A stretch of 64,000 nt of DNA from Butyrivibrio sp. INlla14 (lineage in GTDB: Bacteria > Bacillota > Clostridia > Lachnospirales > Lachnospiraceae): the NCBI RefSeq assembly GCF_900102515.1, contig NZ_FMVS01000008.1, positions 1 through 64,000 on the forward strand. Reading direction: 5' to 3'. A program made the position numbers and the translations under genes. The notes below the pieces were generated by a model. The model searched no databases and had not been told where the DNA came from. It saw nothing but the letters and a program-made list of their open reading frames with translations. Shown piece after piece: positions 31,660 through 40,078 of this stretch (its first letter is position 1; each line of letters starts with the position of its first letter).

Positions 31660-33935
31660 TCACAGGGGACAATTATCGTATTTCAGTTCTGACAGACAGG
31701 CTGGTGAGATTTGAATATAGCAAAACGGGGGTTTTTGAAGACAGAAAATCCTTCATGGTTGTAAACAGGGATTTTCCAAAGGTCAGTCTGTCTGTGCAAG
31801 ACGGGGAGGAGAGTCTTTTGATAGACACGGGTGCTCTACTCATAAACTATGATAAAGAGCCCTTTTCCTCCTACGGTCTTATTGTCGAGATGAAGGAAAC
31901 TGGTAAAAAGTGGAACTTTGGCGAGCTTTATGGAGATTTTTCTAATCTTGGAGGAACGGCCAGAACTCTTGACGATGCAGATGGGAGAGTAAGGCTTGAA
32001 AAGGGGATATTTGGAAAAAATGGCTATTCCGTTCTTGATGATAGCAAGTCTCCAGTTTATGAAAAGGGAGAATTTGTAAGCAGAACAGGAGATAACATTG
32101 ATATATACTTCTTTGGCTATGGGACAGATTATTACGCAGGGCTTAGGGATTTTACAAGGCTTTGCGGCCCTATGCCAATGATTCCCAGATATGCCCTTGG
32201 TAACTGGTGGAGCAGGTATTACAGGTACTCAGAAGATAGTTACATGGAGGTTGTAAGTAACTTTGCAAAAGAAAAGATTCCTCTTTCTGTGGCGGTTATT
32301 GACATGGACTGGCATGTGACAGAGGTTGACCCTAAATATGGCTCTGGCTGGACTGGATATTCCTGGAATAAGGATCTTTTCCCGGATTATAGGAGGTTTC
32401 TTAAAAAGCTCCATGAAAACGGGCTTTCTGTTACTTTAAATCTTCATCCGGCAGATGGCATAAGAGCCTTTGAGGACATGTATGAGGATGTGGCAAAAGA
32501 ACTATCTATTGATCCGGAAAGTGGCAAACCTTGCGAATTTGATTTTGGAGATAAAAAGTACAGGGATGCCTATTTTTCAAAGGTAATGCATCCATATGAA
32601 GAAGATGGAGTTGATTTTTGGTGGATAGACTGGCAGCAGGGCACAGGCAAAAAGAAAGATGATGTGGATCCACTTCTTCTTTTAAATCACTATCACTACA
32701 AGGACCAGGAAAAGAGAAATAAAAGGCCCATGATCTTTTCAAGGTATGCTGGTCCTGGAAGCCACAGATACCCTGTTGGATTTTCTGGAGATTCTCATAC
32801 TACCTGGAAGAGCCTTGATTTCCAGCCCTTCTTTACAAGTACAGCAAGTAATATAGCCTTTGGAACCTGGAGCCATGATATTGGCGGACATATGCTGGGG
32901 GACAAGGACCTTGACAGGCTTATAAGATGGATCGAGTTTGGAGTCTTTTCTCCTATAATGAGGATACATTCCAGCTGCAGTCCTTTCTTTAACAAGGAAC
33001 CCTGGCTTCTCCCAGAGCCCTACAGGAGCATTGTCAGGGACTTCATGCAGCTAAGACATGCACTTATCCCATATATTTATACAGAAAATCATAGGGCCTA
33101 TGTGGAGTCAAAGCCTCTTATAAGGCCAATGTACTATGATTATCAAGACAGCCCTGAAAGCTATGAGGTACGAAATCAGTATGGCTTTGGAGATGACCTC
33201 CTTGTGTGTGCAGTAACAAGGCCTCAGGACAAGGAACTTAGACTTGGTAGCGTCAGGGCCCTTATCCCTAAGGGGCGCTGGTATGACATTTTTACAGGCG
33301 TTATATATAAGGGAGAGAGGCTTCAAAAGCTCTATAGAGAACTTTCGCAGATTCCGGTTCTTTTGCCAGAAGGAGGAATTGTTCCAATGGCAGCAGGTGA
33401 TCTTACAAAAAATACAACAGAAAATCCTGCTGACTTAAAGGTCTTAATTGGTGGCGGCAAAAGTGGAAGCTACACCCTTTATGAGGATGACGGAAGCAGC
33501 ATGGACTTTGAAAAGGGAGCCTTTGCAGAGACTGAGATTTCTTTTGAACATGACCTTGAAAATAAGACCATAAGCCTTCGCGTTTTAAAGGCCAGGGGAG
33601 ATACAAGCCTCATTCCTGCAAAAAGAAATTACCGCTTTGAAATATATGGTGTCAGGGCGGAGGGCTTTTATTTTGACAAAGGAAGGACCATTGTTGAAGT
33701 TTCAGGTGCTGATGTAGACTCTGATACAGTGTATGAACTTAAAAATGTATATCTTTTACAAAATGACTATAAAGCCCTAGTCTTTGAAATCCTTGAAAGA
33801 GCGTGGATAGCCACAACTGACAAAGAAATGGTATATGACAAATTAAATAATCTATCCATGGATGCCTTTTATGACTGGATTTATACTGCAGACCTTTCAG
33901 AAAGTTTAAAGAATGCTATAATGGAATTGCTTTAA
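31656..33935 (+). CDS. GH31 alpha-glucosidase
   Basis: A 759-residue glycosidase of family 31, probably an alpha-glucosidase that finishes maltodextrin breakdown to glucose. The catalytic nucleophile Asp325 is in VDFWWIDWQQGTG, the acid/base Asp379 in FSGDSHTTWKSLDF, and WSHDIGGHM follows. An N-terminal galactose-mutarotase-like domain and C-terminal beta domains frame the barrel, and about 60 extra residues of helical tail end the protein. No signal peptide, so cytoplasmic. It overlaps the GH13 gene by 4 nt and is last in the operon. Alpha-xylosidase activity cannot be excluded by sequence alone. Confidence 0.88.
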   Translation: MITGDNYRISVLTDRLVRFEYSKTGVFEDRKSFMVVNRDFPKVSLSVQDGEESLLIDTGALLINYDKEPFSSYGLIVEMKETGKKWNFGELYGDFSNLGGTARTLDDADGRVRLEKGIFGKNGYSVLDDSKSPVYEKGEFVSRTGDNIDIYFFGYGTDYYAGLRDFTRLCGPMPMIPRYALGNWWSRYYRYSEDSYMEVVSNFAKEKIPLSVAVIDMDWHVTEVDPKYGSGWTGYSWNKDLFPDYRRFLKKLHENGLSVTLNLHPADGIRAFEDMYEDVAKELSIDPESGKPCEFDFGDKKYRDAYFSKVMHPYEEDGVDFWWIDWQQGTGKKKDDVDPLLLLNHYHYKDQEKRNKRPMIFSRYAGPGSHRYPVGFSGDSHTTWKSLDFQPFFTSTASNIAFGTWSHDIGGHMLGDKDLDRLIRWIEFGVFSPIMRIHSSCSPFFNKEPWLLPEPYRSIVRDFMQLRHALIPYIYTENHRAYVESKPLIRPMYYDYQDSPESYEVRNQYGFGDDLLVCAVTRPQDKELRLGSVRALIPKGRWYDIFTGVIYKGERLQKLYRELSQIPVLLPEGGIVPMAAGDLTKNTTENPADLKVLIGGGKSGSYTLYEDDGSSMDFEKGAFAETEISFEHDLENKTISLRVLKARGDTSLIPAKRNYRFEIYGVRAEGFYFDKGRTIVEVSGADVDSDTVYELKNVYLLQNDYKALVFEILERAWIATTDKEMVYDKLNNLSMDAFYDWIYTADLSESLKNAIMELL

Positions 33936-33971
33936 CAGAAGTTTAACTTTTTGATTCAAGCGAGGCATAAA

Positions 33972-35741
33972 ATGAAGCAGTTTAACTATGAGTTTACCAA
34001 CGCAGATGAAGTTTCCAAGGCGCTTGGACAGGTCTTTAACTATACAATAAAAAATCCTTACAGATCTATATTGTTTCATCTGTATTCGATATATTTTGAC
34101 GATGAAAAGATAAGACAAGTACAGGATGCAATACTGGAGATGTATCCAAATGCCTGTATTGGTGGAACCAGCTCAAATGGAGATATTTGCGACGGACATC
34201 TTGCAGATTATGGAATGGTAATGTCTGTTTCTGTGTTTGAGAGTACAGATACGGAAGTTTATCTTCTTGAGTGCCCTGAAAATGGTGAGGCTTTAATTGG
34301 TGAGAAGGTAAAAGAGATAATTGATGCCACCGAGAATATAAAGGCAGCGGAAATCCTGATCACTTTAAAGAGCATAAACTCTCATATTATCCTTAACACT
34401 GTAGAAAAGTGCAGGAAGGACGTTAAGATATTTGGCGGTGGAAGTGCTGATAAGGTGATATCGGGTACTGACACCTGTGTTATAAATGAGGATAAGGTCT
34501 GTCACGCGGGAGTACTTCTTGTTACCTACTCAGGAGATGAGTTGTGCGTTGATATAAGGCATGCCATAGGATGGAAACCCCTTGGAAAGGATCTTACAGT
34601 TACCAAGATAGATGGCAAGAGGCTCTATGAGCTTGATGATGTTCCTGCAGCAGATATTTACAGCAAGTATCTTGATATTCATGCAGATGATGATTTCTTT
34701 TCCAATATGCTGGAGTTTCCTATCATGACAACTCAGCATGGCAAACACGTGCTTAGACTTCCTTTTTCCTGCGAATCATCCGATGGGTCAATAAATCTGG
34801 CGGCAGATATAGACAAGGGTACCAAGGTTAATCTTTCCTATGGAGACCCGGACGTTATAAAGGGTGATGTTGCAGAACTGACAGAGCATGTAAGAAATTT
34901 TGCTCCACAGGCTATTTTCCTATATTCCTGCGGAGTAAGAAGACTCTACTGGAAGTATCTTATCAATAAAGAAACTGGTCCATTCAGCCAGATTGCGCCA
35001 GTCAGCGGCTTTTATTCAAGCGGAGAGATCATGAGGATGGATGATTATCTCATAGAGCATCATGTTACCCTTATTGCTATCAGTATGCGAGAGGGAGGCC
35101 GTGCCAAGGCGCAGCCTACAGGTGATGGCGACAGGCATATAGAGATGAGCGAGGAACAGAAGATCCATGGCCAGATATCCATGGTCAGAAGACTAGCCAA
35201 CTTTATAAATGTCACGGCAGCAGAGCTCCGTGCAGCCAATGATGAACTTCAGCAGATGGCTGATACTGATGCCCTGACAGGTCTTTATAACAGACGAGTT
35301 GTAGATACCATCATAAGAGAGGCTGTTTCTCACTTTGTATCCTTTGACTTTGATGTTGTTCTGGGAATTATTGATATAGATGATTTTAAGGTCATAAATG
35401 ATACCTATGGACATGCTGAGGGAGATAAGGTTTTAGTTGGAATCAGCGATATGCTCAGAAAGCATGTGGCTAGTCAGAATAAGGCTATTATAGGTCGCTG
35501 GGGCGGAGAGGAATTTCTTTTTGTCATCCCTAGAATGTCAGTAGCTGAAGGCATTTCCTATATGGATAAGGTGAGAAAAGAAATAGAGGCAACGGTATTT
35601 GGTGATGCTGGGCACTGCACAGTGAGTATCGGCCTTACTGAATTTAGAAATGATGACACGGCTGATGACGTCTTTGGAAGAGCAGACGAAGCCCTCTATG
35701 AAGCAAAGAGGACAGGAAAAAATAAAATCTGTTCACAATAA
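33972..35741 (+). CDS. FIST sensor domain diguanylate cyclase
   Basis: A 589-residue soluble protein. Residues about 25-215 are a FIST N domain (ACIGGTSSNGDI; VKIFGGGSADKV), about 220-375 a FIST C domain (APVSGFYSSGEI), then a short coiled coil and a GGDEF domain from about 415 (DTDALTGLYNRRVVDTIIRE). The active-site loop is intact: GRWGGEEF with GGEEF at 511-515, so c-di-GMP synthesis is expected. No RxxD inhibitory site is seen just before it. FIST domains are thought to sense small ligands such as amino acids. ATG 33972 with GAGG upstream is chosen over TTG 33951. It follows the GH31 gene by 36 nt and ends in a terminator. Confidence 0.88.
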   Translation: MKQFNYEFTNADEVSKALGQVFNYTIKNPYRSILFHLYSIYFDDEKIRQVQDAILEMYPNACIGGTSSNGDICDGHLADYGMVMSVSVFESTDTEVYLLECPENGEALIGEKVKEIIDATENIKAAEILITLKSINSHIILNTVEKCRKDVKIFGGGSADKVISGTDTCVINEDKVCHAGVLLVTYSGDELCVDIRHAIGWKPLGKDLTVTKIDGKRLYELDDVPAADIYSKYLDIHADDDFFSNMLEFPIMTTQHGKHVLRLPFSCESSDGSINLAADIDKGTKVNLSYGDPDVIKGDVAELTEHVRNFAPQAIFLYSCGVRRLYWKYLINKETGPFSQIAPVSGFYSSGEIMRMDDYLIEHHVTLIAISMREGGRAKAQPTGDGDRHIEMSEEQKIHGQISMVRRLANFINVTAAELRAANDELQQMADTDALTGLYNRRVVDTIIREAVSHFVSFDFDVVLGIIDIDDFKVINDTYGHAEGDKVLVGISDMLRKHVASQNKAIIGRWGGEEFLFVIPRMSVAEGISYMDKVRKEIEATVFGDAGHCTVSIGLTEFRNDDTADDVFGRADEALYEAKRTGKNKICSQ

Positions 35742-35761
35742 GATAGTTTAGGCTTATAGTA

Positions 35762-35809
35762 TATGATGATATATGTGTCTAAGGTCAAACATATATCATC
35801 ATATTTTTT
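35762..35809 (+). terminator. Terminator after FIST-GGDEF gene
   Basis: A 15-bp stem, TATGATGATATATGT with ACATATATCATCATA, followed by TTTTTTA. Confidence 0.85.
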
Positions 35810-35826
35810 ATTGGAGTGTAAAGACA

Positions 35827-36468
35827 TTGTCTCTTAGTTTACTTGTACTTTTTGATTTTATAGGAACGGTTGCGTTTGCCATATCAGGCGCCATTACCGG
35901 CATACAGAAGAAAATGGATATTTTTGGAGTTAATATCCTTGCTATTGTAACCGCCTGTGGGGGTGGTGCTCTTAGAGATATCATCATGGGGAGTTTTCCG
36001 CCCCAGATGTTCATAAATCCGTTCTATGTGCTGGTTGCTGCTATTGTAGCCAACATAGTTTTTGGAATCATGTATTTTCATAAGGGAATTCCCCAGAAAT
36101 TTGCTGGCCTCTATGACAGGGGCTTATTTGTTTTTGATACTCTTGGACTCGCAGCCTTCATGGTAGATGGTGTTATGCTCGGAGCAAACTTTGGCTATGA
36201 GGATGATCTTTTTCTCCTTGTATTTCTGGGCTTTATAACTGGAGTTGGAGGAGGCGTTTTAAGAGACGTATTGTCAATCCAGATGCCAGCTATCTTTGTC
36301 AAGCATGTATATGCTCTTCCTGTTATTATTGGAGGAATCCTTATGGTGATCATGCATGAAATTATGGGAACCTGGAACGCAGCCATGATAAGCGCCTTTA
36401 TGCTTGTTTTGGTCATGAGATGGCTTGCAAGGCATTTTCTTTGGAATCTTCCCAAGGTTAATCTTTGA
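35827..36468 (+). CDS. TRIC-type cation channel family protein (YicG/UPF0126)
   Basis: A 213-residue membrane protein with seven hydrophobic helices arranged as two repeats. The family signature is seen twice: DFIGTVAFAISGAITGIQKK with GGGALRDIIMG, and FDTLGLAAFMVDG with GVGGGVLRDVL. Homologues of animal TRIC channels, probably monovalent-cation channels in the inner membrane. TTG 35827 with GGAG upstream is chosen, because an earlier in-frame ATG at 35773 falls within the preceding terminator. A purine-rich gap then leads to an acetyltransferase gene. Confidence 0.85.
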   Translation: MSLSLLVLFDFIGTVAFAISGAITGIQKKMDIFGVNILAIVTACGGGALRDIIMGSFPPQMFINPFYVLVAAIVANIVFGIMYFHKGIPQKFAGLYDRGLFVFDTLGLAAFMVDGVMLGANFGYEDDLFLLVFLGFITGVGGGVLRDVLSIQMPAIFVKHVYALPVIIGGILMVIMHEIMGTWNAAMISAFMLVLVMRWLARHFLWNLPKVNL

Positions 36469-36535
36469 TCATAAGGAGCCGGGGGATTCCTTTTGATATT
36501 GGATAATATTTGCAAAAGTGTCGAGGAGAAAAGTT

Positions 36536-37102
36536 ATGAAAATCGAAAGAGTTACTGTAAGTGATGCCAGAGAGCTGCTTGATATATATGCTCCTTATGT
36601 TACTGACACGGCCATTACTTTTGAGTATGAAGTTCCATCATTAGAGGAATTTGAAAATCGTATAAAGAATATTTCAGCCAAATTCCCCTATATCAAGGCG
36701 GTGGATGATGAGGGCCAGATAGTCGGCTATGCCTATGCTGGAACTTTTAAAGGGCGAAGCGCCTATGACTGGTCTGTTGAGACTACAATTTATCTGAAAC
36801 AAGACTGTAAGCGAAAAGGCTACGGAACAAAGCTTTATGAAGCATTAGAGAAATCCCTCAAGGGAATGGGAATAATAAATGTTAATGCCTGCATTTCTTA
36901 TCTTAGAGAAGGAAGGATAGATGAGCATCTGACCAATGACAGCATGCACTTTCACGAAAGAAAAGGCTACAAGCTGGTTGGAACCTTCCATGACTGTGGC
37001 TACAAATTTGGCACCTGGTATGACATGATCTGGATGGAGAAGATGCTAGGGCCACATATAGATGAACCTTCACCTGTGAAATTTGGAAACTGGAATCTTT
37101 GA
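36536..37102 (+). CDS. GNAT N-acetyltransferase, PAT-like
   Basis: A 188-residue acetyl-CoA-dependent acetyltransferase. The start IERVTVSDARELLDIYAPYV and TAITFEYEVPS is typical of the phosphinothricin-acetyltransferase-like (Pat/YwnH) branch. The acetyl-CoA loop is KRKGYGTKLYEALEK (R/Q-x-x-G-x-G). NACISYLREGRIDEHLTNDS and HERKGYKLVGTFHDCGYKFG complete the fold. Natural substrates of this group are often amino-acid-like compounds such as methionine sulfone; the substrate here is unknown. ATG 36536 has GAGGAG at good spacing. A terminator overlaps its end. Confidence 0.85.
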   Translation: MKIERVTVSDARELLDIYAPYVTDTAITFEYEVPSLEEFENRIKNISAKFPYIKAVDDEGQIVGYAYAGTFKGRSAYDWSVETTIYLKQDCKRKGYGTKLYEALEKSLKGMGIINVNACISYLREGRIDEHLTNDSMHFHERKGYKLVGTFHDCGYKFGTWYDMIWMEKMLGPHIDEPSPVKFGNWNL

Positions 37103-37115
37103 TTCCAGTTTTTTT
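37088..37115 (+). terminator. Terminator overlapping acetyltransferase stop
   Basis: AACTGGAATC and GATTCCAGTT pair around TTT, with the TGA stop across the loop, followed by TTTTT. Confidence 0.85.
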
Positions 37116-37240
37116 AACTAGTAAAATAGGCCGCTTTCAAGTATAATATAATATACAAAAATGCGCGTTGTCAGTGTAAATGACAGCTACTTTTTTATTA
37201 TTATTTTGGGGCATTAGGATGCTCATAGGTAGGAGGTTTT

Positions 37241-40063
37241 ATGGCAAAAAAGACTATGATGGAGGCTAATTGGAAGATTGGGGATCCAATGATCAATGAG
37301 AATGATTATTGGCAGGATCCGAATTACAAGGCAGAGGATCCTGAAAAAGAGAAGCTTGTTCTTAAGTTGGCAACACTTATTACAGATAGATATGTAAAGA
37401 AGTTTACTAACAAGATCAATAACAGAGACCCAGAGTACTGGATGCTTGATCTTATCCTTAACAAGGAACAGGTTAAGTTCCTTTTGAATTTCAAAAAGAC
37501 CAGAGTTCCATATTCAATTGAAGAACTGGCCCAGATGAACAACATGACTGTTGATAAGACAAAAGAGATGGTTGAGAGGCTTAGATGGATAGGAATCATC
37601 GAGCAGAACAGGGCGAAGACCCCTGACAAGCATCTGCAGTATGAGCTTCCTATTTTTGTACCAGGTTCAGCAGAGTTCATGATGATGCAGGAGAAACTCA
37701 CAGATGAGTTCCCACAGCTTGCTACATTCTTTAACCTTATGACACAGCTTCCACTGGCTGGTATCACACAGATGGTTCCTCCAGGAGGTGCTGGCGTTGG
37801 TATGCACGTTATTCCAGTTGAGAAGGCTATCTCACTTGAGAATCAGTCAGTGCCTGTTGAGCACTTATCACGTTGGATCGACATGTATGACAAGTATGGT
37901 ATCTCAGAGTGCTCTTGCCGTAAGCAGCAGGCTATGCGTGGTGAGGGTTCAGGCGAGATCCGAGGAGACTACTGTATCGGCATGGGCGATATGGCTGAAT
38001 ACATGGATGATCGTGGAATTGGTCACTACATTTCCAAGGAAGAGGTATATGAGATTCTTGAGCGTGCTGAGAGGCATGGTTACGTTCACCAGATTACCAA
38101 TATTGATGGTGAGGGCAAGATCGTTGCTATTTGTAACTGTGCTCCGGGTGTTTGTAATGCTCTTAGAACTTCACAGCTCTTTAACACACCTAATATGTCT
38201 GCATCTGCTTACAGAGCACACGTTGAGAAGGATAAGTGTGTTGCCTGCGGTAAGTGCGTAGAGGTATGTCCTGTTGGAGCTGCCAAGCTTGGACAGAAGC
38301 TTTGCAAGAAGAATGGCGCAGAGGTTAAATATCCTAAGACAGAGCTTCCTGATAATAAGAAGTGGGGACCTGAGAAGTGGAACTACAACTATAGAGACGA
38401 CGCCAAGATTAATTGCTATGAGACTGGTACAGCACCTTGTAAGTCAGCTTGTCCAGTACACCTTTCTGTACAGGGCTATATAAAGATGGCAGCTGAGGGC
38501 AGATATGAGGACGCTCTTAAGCTTATCAAGCAGGATAACCCATTCCCATATATCTGCGGCGCTGTATGTAACAGACGTTGTGAGGATGCATGTACAAGAG
38601 GTACAGTGGATCAGCCACTTGCAATTGACGAGATCAAGAAGTTCATCGCTTCTCTTGAGCTCAAGGCAGATAAGAGATATATTCCTCTCTGCGAGAAGCA
38701 TGATGGTGGAATGTGGAGCGACGAGTACAAGGTAGCAGTTATCGGAGCTGGCCCGGCAGGTCTTTCTGCAGCTTATTATCTGAGACTTAACGGATATCCT
38801 GTAACAGTATTTGAAAAAGAGAAGAGACCAGGCGGAATGCTTATGAATGGTATTCCAAGCTACCGTCTTGAAAAAGATATAATTGATGCCGAGATTGATG
38901 TTATCAGACAGATGGGTGCTGAATTTAAATGCGGCGTAGAAGTGGGCAAGGACGTTACTATCCAGAGCCTTAGAAATGAAGGCTACAAGGCATTCTTCAT
39001 CGCTATCGGTATGCAGGGCGGAAGACTTGCAGGTATTCCTGGAGAGACAGCAGAGGGTGTTCAGACAGGTGTTGACTTCCTTCGCAATATCAATCAGGAT
39101 CATTCAATCAAATTAAATGGCGCTACAGTAGTTGTTGGCGGAGGTAACGTTGCTATTGACGTAGCAAGAACTGCTGTAAGAGCCGGATCTTCCAAAGTTA
39201 CTATGCTCTGCCTTGAGAGCGCATCAGAAATGCCAGCTGCCAAGGATGAAGTAGCAGAAGCCAAGGAAGAAGGCATAGAAGTAATGAACGGTTGGGGACC
39301 CAAGGAAGTTGTTACTGACAAGGGTCACGTAAAGGCTGTTATTTTCAAGAAGTGTGTAAGCGTATTTGATGAGCAGCACAGGTTTAGTCCTAAGTACGAT
39401 GAGAATGAGACAATAGAGATTCCTTGTGAGAATCTTCTTCTTTCAATAGGACAGTCAGTACAGTGGGGCAACCTTCTTGATGGAACCAAGGTTGAACTTA
39501 ACAGAAACGGCACAGCTATCGCAGATGCACTTACAAGACAGACTGCAGAGCCTGATATCTTTGTAGGTGGTGATGTATTTACTGGTGCAAGATTTGCTAT
39601 TGATGCTATTGCAGGCGGTAGAGAAGGATATGTTTCTATCAACCGTTTCGTCCACAAAGGAAACAGACTCGACCTTGCTAGAGACAGAAGAGAGTTCATC
39701 GAACTTGACAAGGATGATATCAAGGTAGAGAATTTTGACAATGCACAGAGACAGATCCCAGGTAAGAAGGCTGGAGTAGCCAAGGATACTTTCGAGGATC
39801 TCAGACTTACACTTACAGAGGAGCAGGTCAAGACTGAGGCAGCAAGATGCCTTGGCTGCGGCGCTACAACAGTTGATGAGAATCGTTGTATCGGTTGCGG
39901 ACTCTGCACAACAAAGTGTGAATTTGACGCGATTCACCTTACAAGAGATATGCCAGCAGCCAGCACAATGGTAAAGGCTGAGGACAAATTCTCCAAGGTT
40001 GGTCCATATGCAGTTAAGAGAGCTGGCAAGATCGTCATCAATAAGATCACTGGCGGAAAGTAA
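37241..40063 (+). CDS. Iron-sulfur flavoprotein oxidoreductase, GltD-like fusion
   Basis: A 940-residue multi-domain protein. Residues 1 to about 150 include a winged-helix-like part (YSIEELAQMNNMTVDKTKEM). Residues about 225-310 carry a Cys set (ECSCRKQ; YCIGMGD; CNCAPGVC). A ferredoxin motif CVACGKCVEVCP starts at Cys333. Then comes a GltD/dihydropyrimidine-dehydrogenase-like part: CKSACPVHLSVQGY and CGAVCNRRCEDACTRG, the FAD loop VIGAGPAGLSAAYY (Gly502) and the NAD(P) loop VVVGGGNVAIDVARTA (Gly633). A last cluster pair lies at CLGCGATT (Cys870) and CIGCGLCTTKCEFDAI (Cys883). It is probably a cytoplasmic electron-transfer enzyme; its electron partners are unknown. GGAGG precedes ATG; phosphohexomutase follows 15 nt later. 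Confidence 0.8.
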   Translation: MAKKTMMEANWKIGDPMINENDYWQDPNYKAEDPEKEKLVLKLATLITDRYVKKFTNKINNRDPEYWMLDLILNKEQVKFLLNFKKTRVPYSIEELAQMNNMTVDKTKEMVERLRWIGIIEQNRAKTPDKHLQYELPIFVPGSAEFMMMQEKLTDEFPQLATFFNLMTQLPLAGITQMVPPGGAGVGMHVIPVEKAISLENQSVPVEHLSRWIDMYDKYGISECSCRKQQAMRGEGSGEIRGDYCIGMGDMAEYMDDRGIGHYISKEEVYEILERAERHGYVHQITNIDGEGKIVAICNCAPGVCNALRTSQLFNTPNMSASAYRAHVEKDKCVACGKCVEVCPVGAAKLGQKLCKKNGAEVKYPKTELPDNKKWGPEKWNYNYRDDAKINCYETGTAPCKSACPVHLSVQGYIKMAAEGRYEDALKLIKQDNPFPYICGAVCNRRCEDACTRGTVDQPLAIDEIKKFIASLELKADKRYIPLCEKHDGGMWSDEYKVAVIGAGPAGLSAAYYLRLNGYPVTVFEKEKRPGGMLMNGIPSYRLEKDIIDAEIDVIRQMGAEFKCGVEVGKDVTIQSLRNEGYKAFFIAIGMQGGRLAGIPGETAEGVQTGVDFLRNINQDHSIKLNGATVVVGGGNVAIDVARTAVRAGSSKVTMLCLESASEMPAAKDEVAEAKEEGIEVMNGWGPKEVVTDKGHVKAVIFKKCVSVFDEQHRFSPKYDENETIEIPCENLLLSIGQSVQWGNLLDGTKVELNRNGTAIADALTRQTAEPDIFVGGDVFTGARFAIDAIAGGREGYVSINRFVHKGNRLDLARDRREFIELDKDDIKVENFDNAQRQIPGKKAGVAKDTFEDLRLTLTEEQVKTEAARCLGCGATTVDENRCIGCGLCTTKCEFDAIHLTRDMPAASTMVKAEDKFSKVGPYAVKRAGKIVINKITGGK

Positions 40064-40078
40064 TGGAGGTACAAAAAA

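Noticed and set aside
38444..39103. 219-residue antisense frame in the flavoprotein gene
   Set aside because: It is a shadow of a strongly coding plus strand with clear FAD and iron-sulfur motifs.
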